From positions 992,001-1,056,000 of the forward strand of contig NZ_AFQU01000001.1 in the NCBI RefSeq assembly GCF_000220065.1: a stretch of 64,000 nucleotides of DNA, in the 5' to 3' direction. Position 1 is the stretch's first letter, and each line of letters opens with the position of its first letter. The notes under the pieces were generated by a model. The model saw nothing but the letters and a program-made list of their open reading frames with translations, did no database searches and was not told the DNA's origin. This document shows positions 1 through 9,045 of this stretch, piece after piece. The translations under genes and the position numbers were made by a program. Origin of the DNA: Streptococcus sp. oral taxon 056 str. F0418. Its GTDB lineage: Bacteria > Bacillota > Bacilli > Lactobacillales > Streptococcaceae.

Positions 1-323
1 CCTTCTCGTGTAAACAGCTTAAAACGCTGGCTACTCACTACAAGAGGATTCCAGCCACCAATTTCCACCACACGAAAAGTTCCATCTGGCTTGATCTCAC
101 TAACCATAAAGCCAACTTCATCCATGTGTGCTGCTACTAGTACGCGCGGAGCATTTGCTTCTTCTAAATGCTTGACACCAAAAAGACCACCAAGGCCATC
201 TACTAGCATCTCATCCACATGAGGCGCCATTTTTTCACGCAAGTAGGTCCGTACCGGGCCTTCGTAAGCTGAAATTGCAGGAATCTCTGTTACCTCTTTA
301 ATCTTTGAAAACAAATCTGACAT
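1..323 (-). CDS. pepA: Glutamyl aminopeptidase PepA (M42), N-terminal part only
   Basis: The gene starts at an ATG at 323 and runs off the left edge, so only about the first 107 residues are visible. The start follows an AGAAGG ribosome site. The translation contains AAHMDEVGFMV, the N-terminal metal-binding His/Asp motif of the M42 family (PepA, glutamyl aminopeptidase, and the related FrvX proteins). Enzymes of this family are cytosolic, dinuclear-metal aminopeptidases that form large oligomers and trim N-terminal acidic residues from peptides. The PepA name rests on family resemblance plus the streptococcal setting; the C-terminal half with the remaining metal ligands is outside the window. 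Confidence 0.85.
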   Translation of the reverse strand, partial: MSDLFSKIKEVTEIPAISAYEGPVRTYLREKMAPHVDEMLVDGLGGLFGVKHLEEANAPRVLVAAHMDEVGFMVSEIKPDGTFRVVEIGGWNPLVVSSQRFKLFTRE

Positions 324-358
324 ATTTACCTTCTTTCTGTCCTTTATTTTATCACTTT

Positions 359-1294
359 TTAGAGAGGATGGATAGGAAAAATAAGTTCAAAATGAAGCAA
401 TAATCCTTTTTCACTTTTATCTAAGACAATGACATTCAAACTCCCATTCATCACCTCGGCTAACTGACGAGCAACTGCTAATCCAAGACCAGTTCCCACT
501 TGGTGACGGGAAGAGTCCTTCATGTAAAATTCTTCGAAAAGATAAGGAACATCCTCTTCTTGTAGTGTTTGGCTATTATTTTGGAAAGATATGCAAACTT
601 GCTGTTTCTGAATAGATAGACGGATATTTAAAAAAGTATCTGCATAGCGGCCTGCATTTTGTAAGAGATTATTAAAAATACGCTCTAAACTATTTTCATC
701 TGCCGAAACATAAACTGCGGAGTCCGGAATATCTATATCAACCGATAGCTGCGCCGCCTCCAGAAGCTGGTAATGTCCAAGCAAACTTTCTTTTAAAACA
801 CGAGCAAGATCCACTTTTTTCAGATGAATCTGGTAATCTGACGATCGAAGGCGAGCATAGTCATAAAATTGCTCTACTAGAGATTTCATGCTTTCTGCCT
901 TATTTGTCAGAACGGCGAGATTTTTTACCAACTCCTCATCTACAGCTTGCTCTTGCTCATTTGCTTGCATCCACTTCAAGTAACCAACTATCACTGTTAA
1001 AGGAGTTCGCAAATCATGACTAATATTTTCAATCTGCTTTTGAAAGCGTAGCTCTCTTTTCTTAGAATAAAGGACATGTTGCTCCACTTGGGCCAGGTAG
1101 TGATTTAAAGATATTAGAAAGTCGGCCAAATATTTATCTGGCATAGAAAGTTTCAGTGTCTGAGGCTGTCCCAAACTATCTTCCATCATCTTTAGCTCAG
1201 TAGAAAGCCTCTTCAAGCCGGCGGTTAAACTATAGTAGCGGAAGCCAAAGTATACAGCTATGAAAGAGGCAAGTAAAGAAAGAAAATAGAGCAT
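359..1294 (-). CDS. Sensor histidine kinase of an ABC-linked two-component system
   Basis: This is a 311-residue kinase. The start at 1294 is chosen because AAAGGAG lies 7 bases upstream; an in-frame ATG further out at 1321 has no such site. The N-terminus has one clear membrane segment (about residues 2-21) and no sizeable extracellular domain, as in intramembrane-sensing kinases. The HisKA box ISHDLRTPLTV puts the phosphorylated His near residue 93. An N box (NNLLQNAGRYAD) and a G box (GTGLGLAVARQ) follow. It is the last gene of a minus-strand set: regulator, ABC ATPase, two permeases, kinase. Such sets usually sense and expel peptide antibiotics; the actual ligand is unknown here. Confidence 0.85.
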   Translation of the reverse strand: MLYFLSLLASFIAVYFGFRYYSLTAGLKRLSTELKMMEDSLGQPQTLKLSMPDKYLADFLISLNHYLAQVEQHVLYSKKRELRFQKQIENISHDLRTPLTVIVGYLKWMQANEQEQAVDEELVKNLAVLTNKAESMKSLVEQFYDYARLRSSDYQIHLKKVDLARVLKESLLGHYQLLEAAQLSVDIDIPDSAVYVSADENSLERIFNNLLQNAGRYADTFLNIRLSIQKQQVCISFQNNSQTLQEEDVPYLFEEFYMKDSSRHQVGTGLGLAVARQLAEVMNGSLNVIVLDKSEKGLLLHFELIFPIHPL

Positions 1295-1384
1295 GATCTC
1301 TCCTTTAATGATACAAATCAAAAATAAGTTTCTCCCACAATCATTTGATTTGAAGAAGAAAATTGTATTTCAATAAAACTGGTC

Positions 1385-2194
1385 TTATCGTGAATCTTTT
1401 GGTGCCAGAAAAATCAAGGCACCCCCTATCAGAAGCAGACTAATACCAAAACCTGAACTCAACAACTTCAAAATACCGTCAGATCGATTCCAAATAAACT
1501 CAAAAATAGGCGTCTGATTCGGATTACTAAAGTCAACACCTCCAAAACGCAAGAAAACAAGAGGCATCCAAGAAGAAATAACTTTCAACAAAGAATTCTG
1601 ATATCCAAACATCTCTAAAATGGAAGGAATAAGAAGCCATAGACCCGCCCAAGCTAGAACAGTCAGTATTATTTTTTGTGTCCATTCAAGGAAGAAGAGA
1701 ATGGTAGCTACGCTAGCCATTATCAGAGGTATCAGTAAAGGAAGTTCCCAGATTAACTCAGCTAAGCTAGTAACCTGCGGTTCCGAATCCGGCTTTAGAA
1801 TTATTGGTACCAATAAGAGATAGACGCTACTCACCCAAACACTAGCAATGAAACTAAAAATAGAAGCGGTGAACCATTTTCCTAATATAATTTTTAAAGG
1901 TGAAATCCCAAATGACAAAGTTGGCAACTGCGCTCTTGCCTTGTAACTTTCTTCGTACAAAAAGAGCGTCATACCAGCAGAAAGACCCAAAAACCAAAAG
2001 GCTTGATTGGCTAGAGTATTATATGCATCATGAAATTCATTATGATACAATACCAAGTGTAGATTAGGTCTGTTCGGAATCCAGTATAGCATTTCTAATT
2101 GAAGAAATGCCAAAACAAGTAGTAAAATAGCCACCAGCCATATGGATTTTTTATGAGATAGTCGATACCATTCACTTTTTATAAAATTTAACAT
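1385..2194 (-). CDS. ABC-2 type permease, lantibiotic-immunity-like (second of pair)
   Basis: This 269-residue protein starts at 2194, eight bases after a GGAGG site, in preference to an upstream in-frame ATG at 2212. It opens with the amphipathic MLNFIKSEWYRLSHKK, typical of short ABC-2 permeases of the LanE/LanG kind, followed by about six hydrophobic segments. No extracellular domain is evident. It probably pairs with the neighbouring permease (2225-3004) and the ATPase at 3004-3918 to form an exporter. Its position between the partner permease and the histidine kinase supports a self-protection or antimicrobial-peptide role, which is inferred from gene order and not from a specific motif. 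Confidence 0.8.
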   Translation of the reverse strand: MLNFIKSEWYRLSHKKSIWLVAILLLVLAFLQLEMLYWIPNRPNLHLVLYHNEFHDAYNTLANQAFWFLGLSAGMTLFLYEESYKARAQLPTLSFGISPLKIILGKWFTASIFSFIASVWVSSVYLLLVPIILKPDSEPQVTSLAELIWELPLLIPLIMASVATILFFLEWTQKIILTVLAWAGLWLLIPSILEMFGYQNSLLKVISSWMPLVFLRFGGVDFSNPNQTPIFEFIWNRSDGILKLLSSGFGISLLLIGGALIFLAPKDSR

Positions 2195-2224
2195 CGTAAA
2201 ACCTCCACACAAGCTAAGGATAAA

Positions 2225-3004
2225 CTAGCCGATATCTTTCTTCCTCAGATAACTGAAAGCTAGTAGAATAAAACAAACACTCCAGAAAATACCAGCAATC
2301 ACACATTTAGCAAATCCAGCTCCAGCTCCCCATAAAGTTTGACTATTTTGAGTATTAACAATCGCCTCTGTAGAAAAGAAATTCTGTGGTAACCAATTAG
2401 CAAATTCAATTAGCACTTTCCAACGAAAACCTAAGCCAATATTAAGTAAAAAACTTGGTATCAATCCCCAAAACAGTAAAAGACAGATAAAAACTATCGA
2501 GGTTTTTTCAAAAAAACTGGAGAAAAAAATTGTTGAAAGGATAGCCGCTACAGCTAGCAAAAAAACAGCTGGAACTTCTATAATAATATCAATCAGTGAC
2601 ACTGGCCCACTATGCTTTAATAAAACAAGAGCACTTCCTATATATACAGATAAGACTGTCAGCATAGACAAAGTAGCTCCAGTGGTCACAACGATTGTCT
2701 TCCCAAAAAATATTTTTATAAAAGAAATACCGTAAGCTAGTGGATTTTTCAAAGTGCCTAACTTTTGCTCTCCTTCGTAACATAGCATGGTAAAAAGCAT
2801 AGCCATAAAAAGAAAAAGCATCGGATTTGCCACTAGATTAGACAAGGAGAAAGACAGAGTATTGTATTGAAAATGTGAATCAGACCCCATCATACATAAA
2901 AGAATATTTATAAGCAAACCACTTAGACTCAACACAAAGGTGAACAAATAAATCATTTTACTATGGAAAAGGCGGTAAAACTCACTTTTTATATAATTTC
3001 TCAT
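2225..3004 (-). CDS. ABC-2 type permease, lantibiotic-immunity-like (first of pair)
   Basis: This 259-residue membrane protein begins MRNYIKSEFYRLFHSK, closely resembling the start of the next permease, and has about six hydrophobic helices. Its ATG shares one base with the TAA stop of the upstream ATPase gene (TAATG), so the two are translationally coupled. It most likely forms a heterodimeric membrane unit with the product at 1385-2194. Sequence similarity is generic for ABC-2 permeases, so the substrate cannot be read from the sequence. Confidence 0.8.
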   Translation of the reverse strand: MRNYIKSEFYRLFHSKMIYLFTFVLSLSGLLINILLCMMGSDSHFQYNTLSFSLSNLVANPMLFLFMAMLFTMLCYEGEQKLGTLKNPLAYGISFIKIFFGKTIVVTTGATLSMLTVLSVYIGSALVLLKHSGPVSLIDIIIEVPAVFLLAVAAILSTIFFSSFFEKTSIVFICLLLFWGLIPSFLLNIGLGFRWKVLIEFANWLPQNFFSTEAIVNTQNSQTLWGAGAGFAKCVIAGIFWSVCFILLAFSYLRKKDIG

Positions 3005-3918
3005 TATTTTCGCCCTTCTTTCAAACTCATATAATAGTCTTCTAGCTTCATTTCTAACGTCCGTAGACTACTAATATAAATCTGATGTTCCGCAGCAAGT
3101 TTGCTGTAAAACTCTGGACGATGTCGTGGATGATAAATGACTAATCGCTGATTTGCAAAGACCGTGAATTGCTCATCAGCATCCCTTTGCTCTAAAAGAA
3201 ATGTATAACTAGCTAAATCAGAAAGCGTCATCTCAATGCTATTAGAACACTTTTGGTGAAGAGCTTCCGCACTAATTGACTCCAATAACTCTCCCTTACT
3301 AATAAAAGCATAGTGAGTGGCAATTTGCTGTAGTTCCGATAGAATATGGCTAGAAATTAGAATCGTTATATTTCTTTCTTGATTCAATCGATGGAGCAGC
3401 TGACGAAACTCAATAATACCACTCGGATCGAGACCATTGATCGGCTCATCCAGTACTAACACCTGTGGATCGCCTAATAAAGCAATGGCTAAACCCAGAC
3501 GTTGCTTTTGTCCCAAAGAAAGGGCGCTAGCTTTCTCTTTTCGTTTCTCTGATAGCCCCACCGTCTCTAACAACGTTACTGCTTGCTTATCTTGAGGAAT
3601 ACCTTTTTGAATGGCATAGTAACGCATATTTTGTTCAACAGTCATGTTTGGGAAAAAGACAGGCTTCTCAATTAAAAATCCCATTCGGCTACGAGCTATG
3701 GACAATTCCTTTCCGGTTTGCCCCAAGAGAAAGACATTTCCTTTACTAGGGAAATGCTGTCCAGCTAGGATACGAAATAAGGTTGTTTTCCCCGCGCCAT
3801 TATCTCCTATTAAACCATAGATACTACCTTGAGGAACTGCCAGCGAAATATCACGAAGCGCTTCAAAAGCTCCATAACGCTTACTCAAATGCTCAGTTGC
3901 AATGATTGATTTATTCAT
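3004..3918 (-). CDS. ABC transporter ATP-binding protein, lantibiotic-immunity type
   Basis: This is a 304-residue ATPase. The start at 3918 follows AAAGGAG; the open frame extends 11 codons further but without a ribosome site. Walker A is GDNGAGKTT, the signature is LSLGQKQRLGLA, Walker B is VLVLDEP, and the H-loop lies in LISSHILSEL. The C-terminal ~80 residues form the extra domain seen in BcrA/LanF-type ATPases that serve separate permease subunits. Gene order (regulator, ATPase, permease, permease, kinase) matches a bacitracin/lantibiotic resistance module. Confidence 0.9.
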   Translation of the reverse strand: MNKSIIATEHLSKRYGAFEALRDISLAVPQGSIYGLIGDNGAGKTTLFRILAGQHFPSKGNVFLLGQTGKELSIARSRMGFLIEKPVFFPNMTVEQNMRYYAIQKGIPQDKQAVTLLETVGLSEKRKEKASALSLGQKQRLGLAIALLGDPQVLVLDEPINGLDPSGIIEFRQLLHRLNQERNITILISSHILSELQQIATHYAFISKGELLESISAEALHQKCSNSIEMTLSDLASYTFLLEQRDADEQFTVFANQRLVIYHPRHRPEFYSKLAAEHQIYISSLRTLEMKLEDYYMSLKEGRK

Positions 3919-4007
3919 GGTTTCTCCTTTTATCCTATTTGATAATATCATTGTAACGAATAGGTTTTTAATAAGTCATAAAGAAAAAATAAAGAAGTCG
4001 TAAAGAT

Positions 4008-4684
4008 TTAAACTAATTTAAAACCAATCCCATAGATAGTCTGAATAACTTCGTCAGGTAACTGTTCTTTTAATTTCTTACGAATGTTGCTGATGTGAAC
4101 ATTTACTGTATTATTCTCACCATAATAACCGTCCTTCCATACAGCCTGATAAAGTTGCTCACGCGAAAACACCTTATCAGGCTGACTCATCAATAATTGC
4201 AAAATATCAAACTCATGAGCGGTTAGTATAACTTCCTTATCATCGACCAACAATTGGCGAGAGTCTGGATAGAGAGTGAGACGTTTATATTCAAGCACAG
4301 TTTTTGTTATGTTAACTTGCCCTCTCCTCAAATTGGCCTGCACACGTGCCAGCACCTCCATCGGCTCAAAAGGTTTGGTAATATAATCATCTGCCCCAAG
4401 AGAAAAAAGGTAGACTTTATCGCCCAAAAACTTTTAGCAGATAAAATCAGAATAGGGCAGGTAAGCTGATAAACCTGACGAAGTTGATTTAACACCTCTT
4501 CTCCCGAAATCCCCGGCAACATTAAATCTAGCAATACAAGATCAACCATTTCTTGTTGAGCCAACAAAAGGGCCTCCGTACCTGAAAAAGCTTGGATAGT
4601 TTGATAACCTGCCTGTTTCATCATCTTGGCCAACAGTTGGTTGATATCAGTATCGTCTTCGACAATTAAAATACGAATCATCAT
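4008..4684 (-). pseudogene. OmpR-family response regulator, disrupted by a one-base frameshift
   Basis: Two overlapping frames together make one regulator of about 225 residues. The receiver half (starting MMIRILIVEDDTD at 4684 after AAGGAGG) contains the phosphoacceptor Asp (about residue 53, LVLLDLMLPG) and reads to LILSAKS, then goes out of frame. The other frame continues GDKVYLFSLGADDYITKPFE and carries the winged-helix DNA-binding domain ending IYGIGFKLV. The break lies at the A run 4426-4430 (T5 on the coding strand); a sixth base would restore the frame. It should be the partner of the kinase at 359-1294. The disruption may be real or a sequencing error; five other genes here show the same kind of contraction. 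Confidence 0.85.
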
Positions 4685-4842
4685 CGTCGCCTCCTTGATG
4701 TTATTATAAGGAAAAACACAGTAAAAAACAACGAAATATAAGACCAAAGTATTGCAAGTTCGTTTCTTTCCATTTCAAATCAAGGTGTCTTGTTATTTTG
4801 TCTATTAGAGAAATTTACTATCCTTGATTTCTATCTTTGTCA

Positions 4843-4871
4843 TTGTTCCTCCTTCTTTTTTGTGTTAAAAT
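4843..4871 (+). promoter_or_regulatory. Promoter of the 4878-6121 operon, predicted leaderless
   Basis: A -35-like TTGTTC (4843-4848) is followed after 17 bases by an extended -10, TGTTAAAAT, with the hexamer at 4866-4871. The ATG of the next gene is at 4878, where transcription would be expected to begin, and no Shine-Dalgarno sequence is present before it. This predicts a leaderless mRNA. It is an inference from spacing alone. Confidence 0.55.
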
Positions 4872-4877
4872 ATTGTC

Positions 4878-5165
4878 ATGAAAGCTAAAAAAATCATTTT
4901 AACAACTGCTGCTCTTTTAGGAGCAGGTGCACTTGCTTTTGGAGCTAGAAAAATAGTACAAGAACAAGAGCAAACTAAAAAACGAGAAGAAATTGTTGAA
5001 CTCGTTCGTAACTTCTTTGCAAGCCAGGGAAAGATTGCAACAGTCTATGTCCAGCTTTATGAATCAAACAATGATCGTTTGGTAGGAGGAGTCGTTCTAG
5101 AAGACGACCGACACTTTACTTTTGTCTATGAAATGGGGCAACTTAGCTACGAGGAGGAAGCATGA
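4878..5165 (+). CDS. DUF4651 family small membrane-anchored protein
   Basis: This 95-residue protein has an N-terminal hydrophobic segment (IILTTAALLGAGALAFGA) that could be a membrane anchor, then a charged helix and a compact acidic domain ending LSYEEEA. It resembles the streptococcal DUF4651 family, which has no known function. It is the first gene of a three-gene run with the thioredoxin-like and YtpR genes, overlapping the next by four bases (ATGA). The ATG has no ribosome site and lies 7 bases after the -10, suggesting leaderless translation. Confidence 0.75.
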   Translation: MKAKKIILTTAALLGAGALAFGARKIVQEQEQTKKREEIVELVRNFFASQGKIATVYVQLYESNNDRLVGGVVLEDDRHFTFVYEMGQLSYEEEA

Positions 5166-5479
5166 TTATTCCTGAAAGCATAGAAGAGCTAGCAACTTAT
5201 ATCCACTCAGAAAATAAAGTCGTGTTCTTCTTCACGGCAGATTGGTGTGGAGATTGCCTCTTTATCCAGCCTGCTCTAGCAGATATTGAAGCAGAAAATC
5301 CGAGTTTCACCTTTGTCCAAGTAGATCGTGATGCTTATTTAGAGGTAGCAAAAAGCTGGGATATTTATGGAATCCCTAGCTTAGTCGTGCTAGAAAAAGG
5401 ACAGGAAATCGGTCGCCTGGTCAATCGAAATCGAAAAACGAAAATGGAAATTAATGATTTTTTAGCAACCTTATTATAA
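5162..5479 (+). CDS. Thioredoxin-like protein (WCGDC active site)
   Basis: This 105-residue protein has a thioredoxin fold signature: a hydrophobic beta strand VVFFFTADWCGDC with the redox pair Cys29 and Cys32, and a later GIPSLVVL that supplies the cis-proline loop. The WCGDC centre differs from the WCGPC of housekeeping thioredoxin, so it may use other partners. There is no signal peptide, so it should act in the cytosol. Its start overlaps the stop of the DUF4651 gene (ATGA), and YtpR follows within 16 bases. The conserved run suggests one operon, but the client protein is unknown. Confidence 0.85.
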   Translation: MIIPESIEELATYIHSENKVVFFFTADWCGDCLFIQPALADIEAENPSFTFVQVDRDAYLEVAKSWDIYGIPSLVVLEKGQEIGRLVNRNRKTKMEINDFLATLL

Positions 5480-5494
5480 AAAATGGAGAGAGAA

Positions 5495-6121
5495 ATGATT
5501 TTTACTTATAACAAAGAATTTGTTGGGGATGTTTTGATGGTCATTGTCGCTGACAATGAGGGAGCAAAAGTGACTTTTGAACGCAAAGGAAATGTTACAC
5601 GTATCTTCCGAGAAGATACACAACAAACGATTGCTTGGAATATTTTTCAAGTATCTGAATACTTAGACATCAACCAAGTTGGTCAAGTGACTCTAACCGA
5701 CCAAGATGTGGCAAAACTCAATCAAGAGTTACAAAAAGAAGGTTTCGCTGAGGAACTTATCAATGACCATAAACCAAAATTTGTTGTCGGAGAAATTGTT
5801 GAAATGGTGGCACATCCAGATAGCGATCATCTCAATATCTGCCAAGTACAAGTTGCTGCAGACAAAACTGTTCAAATCGTTGCTGGCGCTCCTAATGCTC
5901 GAGTAGGACTAAAGACCATCGTCGCCCTACCTGGAGCCATGATGCCAAAAGGTAATCTTATCTTCCCTGGTGAGTTGCGTGGTGAAAAAAGCTTCGGTAT
6001 GATGTGTAGCCCACGTGAGCTACAACTACCAAATGCCCCTCAAAAACGTGGCATTATCGAACTTTCTGATACAGAGACTGTCGGTACCGCTTTTGATCCA
6101 GCCAGACATTGGCAGGGATAA
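5495..6121 (+). CDS. ytpR: YtpR family tRNA-binding domain protein
   Basis: This 208-residue protein starts at an ATG (5495) seven bases after GGAG; an in-frame ATG four codons earlier has no such site. The C-terminal half (from about residue 92) is an EMAP/tRNA-binding OB fold: FVVGEIVEMVAHPDSDHL, then IVAGAPNARVG and GEKSFGMMCSPREL. The fold is the one found at the N-terminus of PheRS beta and in CsaA. The N-terminal half is the DUF4479 region seen in YtpR proteins. It presumably binds RNA, but its cellular role is unproven. A terminator follows at 6127-6212. Confidence 0.85.
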   Translation: MIFTYNKEFVGDVLMVIVADNEGAKVTFERKGNVTRIFREDTQQTIAWNIFQVSEYLDINQVGQVTLTDQDVAKLNQELQKEGFAEELINDHKPKFVVGEIVEMVAHPDSDHLNICQVQVAADKTVQIVAGAPNARVGLKTIVALPGAMMPKGNLIFPGELRGEKSFGMMCSPRELQLPNAPQKRGIIELSDTETVGTAFDPARHWQG

Positions 6122-6126
6122 AAATA

Positions 6127-6212
6127 TAAAATCGTGAATGGTGAAATCCCTCAATCGTTAGATATTCTATCTAATTTTTTGAGTTGAATACAATTTTTCA
6201 CGATTTTTTTAT
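6127..6212 (+). terminator. Branched terminator after ytpR
   Basis: An outer stem pairs AAATCGTGAA with TTCACGATTT and is followed by a T run. Inside it lies a second hairpin (CTCAA...TTGAG enclosing TTAGATA/TATCTAA). The structure sits between ytpR and the SigX box of ssbB, and would insulate ssbB from read-through. Confidence 0.65.
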
Positions 6213-6218
6213 TTCTCT

Positions 6219-6226
6219 TACGAATA
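6219..6226 (+). promoter_or_regulatory. SigX (ComX) cin-box of ssbB
   Basis: TACGAATA exactly matches the streptococcal combox/cin-box recognised by the competence sigma factor, with a T-rich tract just upstream. It lies 20 bases before the ssbB ATG, with GGAGG between. A near-identical box, TGCGAATA, precedes comYA, so the two operons would be induced together in competence. Confidence 0.88.
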
Positions 6227-6246
6227 AATAGGTAGGAGGAAAATAA

Positions 6247-6642
6247 ATGTACAATAAAGTTATTATCATTGGTCGTTTGACGGCCACACCAGAATTGCAT
6301 AAAACAAACAACGAAAAGTCAGTTACACGAGCAACTGTAGCCGTAAATCGCCGCTACAAAGATCAAAATGGTGAACGTGAAGCCGACTTTATTAATATCG
6401 TTTTTTGGGGCAAACTTGCTGAAACACTGGCTAGTTACGCTAGTAAGGGTAGTCTCATCTCTCTTGATGGAGAATTGCGTACACGTCGATATGAAAAAGA
6501 TGGCGTCACGCATTATGTCACAGAAGTGCTTGGGCATGGTTTTCAACTTTTAGAAAGTCGTGCCCAACGAGCTATTCGTGAGAATAATACTGGAGCCGAC
6601 TTGGCAGATCTAGTCCTTGAAGAAGAGGATCTTCCTTTCTAA
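6247..6642 (+). CDS. ssbB: Competence-induced single-stranded DNA-binding protein SsbB
   Basis: This is a 131-residue single-domain SSB: MYNKVIIIGRLTATPEL at the start and the ADFINIVFWGKLAETL core of the OB fold. The C-terminus ends LEEEDLPF, the acidic tip through which SSBs contact partner proteins. The length and lack of a long linker fit the competence paralogue SsbB (CilA), not the longer housekeeping SsbA. The SigX box at 6219-6226 supports this. In transformation SsbB coats and stores incoming single-stranded DNA in the cytosol. Confidence 0.92.
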   Translation: MYNKVIIIGRLTATPELHKTNNEKSVTRATVAVNRRYKDQNGEREADFINIVFWGKLAETLASYASKGSLISLDGELRTRRYEKDGVTHYVTEVLGHGFQLLESRAQRAIRENNTGADLADLVLEEEDLPF

Positions 6643-6904
6643 GTCACTGTATTTCAAGGAAGTAATGTAAACTCTCCTACAGGTGCCGAACCAAAACTAC
6701 TCAGTTATTTTAAAATTTATACTTCTATAATTAGATTGAAATTCCATAAAACATTAAGCTGCGACACTCTTGTCCAGCTTTTGTACTTCTTCATAAAAAT
6801 ATGCCATATATTCGCTCTTTGTAAAGCATTTTATATTCTTAGTCGCTTCTATTCCCAAAATTTGATTATTTTTGTTATAATGCTTAGCAGAGGTGAAAAT
6901 ATAC
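6643..6904. other. Intergenic region with a possible decayed coding remnant and an extended -10
   Basis: No intact gene is visible in 6643-6904. On the minus strand, 6754-6870 reads as an open stretch ending FYEEVQKLDKSVAA, with no start signal; it could be the tail of a decayed gene, but I do not recognise it. On the plus strand an extended -10 (TGTTATAAT, hexamer 6876-6881) lies about 24 bases before the next ATG and is the likely promoter of the DUF1846 gene. Confidence 0.4.
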
Positions 6905-8389
6905 ATGAAAAAAATTGCTTTTGATTCAGAACAATACTTAAACTTACAGCGCGACCATATCTTGGAGCGCATTAATCAATTTGAGGGCAAACTTTACATG
7001 GAATTTGGTGGCAAAATGCTGGAAGATTTCCATGCTGCCCGCGTCCTGCCAGGTTATGAGCCGGACAATAAAATCAGACTTCTTAAAGAACTCAAAGACC
7101 AAGTAGAGATTGTCATTGCGATTAATGCCAATAACATCGAACACTCTAAAGCACGTGGTGATTTAGGCATTTCCTATGATCAGGAAGTGCTGCGGTTAAT
7201 CGATACCTTTAACGAGCTGGATATTTTTGTCGGCTCCGTAGTCATCACCCAATATTCTGGTCAGCCAGCCGCTGATCTCTTCCGTAGCCAATTAGAAAAA
7301 AATGGTATTGATTCTTACATCCACTACCCAATCAAGGGCTATCCGACTGACATGGATCATATCATCTCACCTGAAGGTATGGGGAAAAATGACTACATCA
7401 AGACTAGCCGTAATCTGGTAGTCGTTACAGCACCTGGACCTGGCTCTGGTAAATTGGCTACTTGCTTGTCCAACATGTACCACGACCAAATCAATGGCAT
7501 CAAATCAGGCTACGCCAAGTTTGAGACTTTCCCTGTTTGGAACCTGCCATTGCATCATCCAGTAAATCTAGCTTACGAGGCAGCAACAGCAGACCTCGAT
7601 GATGTCAACATGATTGATCCTTTCCACCTGCAAACCTACGGTAAGACTACTGTCAACTACAACCGTGATATTGAAATCTTCCCAGTCCTCAAGCGTATGC
7701 TGGAACGTATCCTTGGAAAATCACCTTATGCTTCTCCAACGGATATGGGGGTCAATATGGTCGGTTTTGCTATCGTGGATAACGATGCAGCAATCGAAGC
7801 TTCTCAACAAGAAATTATTCGTCGATATTATCAAACCGTCGTTGATTTCAAAGCCGAACGTGTTTCTGAATCAGCTGTTAAAAAAATCGAACTTTTGATG
7901 AACGATTTAGGTATCACGCCTCTTGATCGTAAAGTAACCATCGCTGCGCGTGCTAAAGCTGAATTAACAGGAGATCCTGCCCTTGCCCTTGAATTACTAA
8001 GTGGTGAAATCGTAACAGGTAAAACATCTGAGCTTTTTGGTCCTACCGCTGCTGTATTGATTAACGCTATTAAAAAGTTAGCCAATATCGCTAAGGAGAC
8101 CAAGTTGATCGAACCTGAGTATGTCAAACCAATTCAAGGCTTGAAAATCAATCATTTAGGTAGTCGTAACCCTCGTCTACATTCAAATGAAATCTTAATG
8201 GCTCTAGCTATCACAGCCATGGAAAATCAGGATGCTGCCCGTGCTATGCAACAACTTGGCAATCTCAAAGGCAGTGAAGTGCATTCTACAGTTACTTTAA
8301 CCGACGAAGATAAAAATGTTTTACGTAGATTGGGCATCAACGTCACTTTTGATCCTGTTTATCAGTATGACAGACTATATAGAAAATAA
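6905..8389 (+). CDS. DUF1846 family protein
   Basis: This 494-residue cytosolic protein matches the DUF1846 family in length and in motifs such as [18 protein letters not shown] near the C-terminus, and [19 protein letters not shown] and [19 protein letters not shown] in the middle. The GPGSGKLA segment resembles a phosphate-binding loop, though it is not a standard P-loop NTPase. The biochemical role is unknown. The ATG at 6905 is preferred; a GTG at 6893 lies inside the likely ribosome site (GAGGTG). It is a single-gene unit: a promoter lies just upstream, and the hairpin end of the repeat at 8420-8600 can terminate it. Confidence 0.88.
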   Translation: MKKIAFDSEQYLNLQRDHILERINQFEGKLYMEFGGKMLEDFHAARVLPGYEPDNKIRLLKELKDQVEIVIAINANNIEHSKARGDLGISYDQEVLRLIDTFNELDIFVGSVVITQYSGQPAADLFRSQLEKNGIDSYIHYPIKGYPTDMDHIISPEGMGKNDYIKTSRNLVVVTAPGPGSGKLATCLSNMYHDQINGIKSGYAKFETFPVWNLPLHHPVNLAYEAATADLDDVNMIDPFHLQTYGKTTVNYNRDIEIFPVLKRMLERILGKSPYASPTDMGVNMVGFAIVDNDAAIEASQQEIIRRYYQTVVDFKAERVSESAVKKIELLMNDLGITPLDRKVTIAARAKAELTGDPALALELLSGEIVTGKTSELFGPTAAVLINAIKKLANIAKETKLIEPEYVKPIQGLKINHLGSRNPRLHSNEILMALAITAMENQDAARAMQQLGNLKGSEVHSTVTLTDEDKNVLRRLGINVTFDPVYQYDRLYRK

Positions 8390-8419
8390 AAACAAGCTCT
8401 GTTAAAAGCTTGTTGAGAG

Positions 8420-8600
8420 GAGAGTGGGACAGAAATCGGTAATTCGTTAGAATTCGATTTCGTCGTCCCACCTCCGCACAGTTGAGTAGGGCTGTAAAAG
8501 TTGATGAAATCAGCGTAGTAGAGCCCACTCAACCACTGCGTCTTGATCGACAATCCAAAGACAATTGAGAGGCTAGGACTTTTGTCCCAGCCTCTTTTTT
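8420..8600 (+). repeat. 180-bp dispersed intergenic repeat, copy A
   Basis: This element runs from GAGAGTGGGACAGAAATC to a terminal hairpin, GAGGCTAGGAC...GTCCCAGCCTC, followed by T6. An inverted copy at 24096-24275 differs at about four positions. Inside are further pairable arms (GTGGGAC/GTCCCAC; GTTGAGTAGGGCT/AGCCCACTCAAC), so the RNA would fold extensively. The hairpin end would act as a rho-independent terminator for the upstream DUF1846 gene, and also sits next to the convergent gene at 8602. No protein is encoded. I do not equate it with BOX, RUP or SPRITE. Confidence 0.9.
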
Positions 8601-8601
8601 G

Positions 8602-9036
8602 TTAATAACGCTTGGACAGGAGAAGACGCAAGAGATAGTAAAGTCCCAAAACTAGGATAACGGTCAAGGTCAGAAACTGATTGAGACTTAAGATGATTGG
8701 GAAAATCATAGATAAAACGCTCAAGCACGCTGCCAGCAGCAAAAGGATATTAAAAAGCAGAGTACGAGTCTTTTCTTCAATCATGCGATTGCGCTCATCA
8801 GTCACCTGAATGTAGAGATTCTCAAAATTTTCCTCCCGTCTTAGGGCCAGATTATACCGAATAGTCATCAAAGAAAGCCCCAACAGTATGCCGACCAAGA
8901 CTCCTTCCTGCTGATCATCCAGAGAATGAAAGTGACTCCAGGCCAGTCCTACCAAGATGATAAAGGTTAAGATACGTCCCACGATAACTTTCCTTTGAAG
9001 TTTTTTCCTAAATTCTTGTTTAGTTAATATTTCCAT
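8602..9036 (-). CDS. Membrane protein of unknown function
   Basis: This 144-residue protein starts at 9036 after AGGAGG. It has four predicted membrane segments in two pairs (about residues 19-33 and 46-60, then 92-110 and 115-138). They are separated by a charged loop, LRREENFENLYIQVTDERNR. It resembles small integral membrane proteins commonly paired with an XRE-type regulator. It is the last gene of a three-gene minus-strand operon with a 54-residue membrane protein and an HTH regulator. Function is unknown. Confidence 0.7.
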   Translation of the reverse strand: MEILTKQEFRKKLQRKVIVGRILTFIILVGLAWSHFHSLDDQQEGVLVGILLGLSLMTIRYNLALRREENFENLYIQVTDERNRMIEEKTRTLLFNILLLLAACLSVLSMIFPIILSLNQFLTLTVILVLGLYYLLRLLLSKRY

Positions 9037-9045
9037 GTCGGCCTC

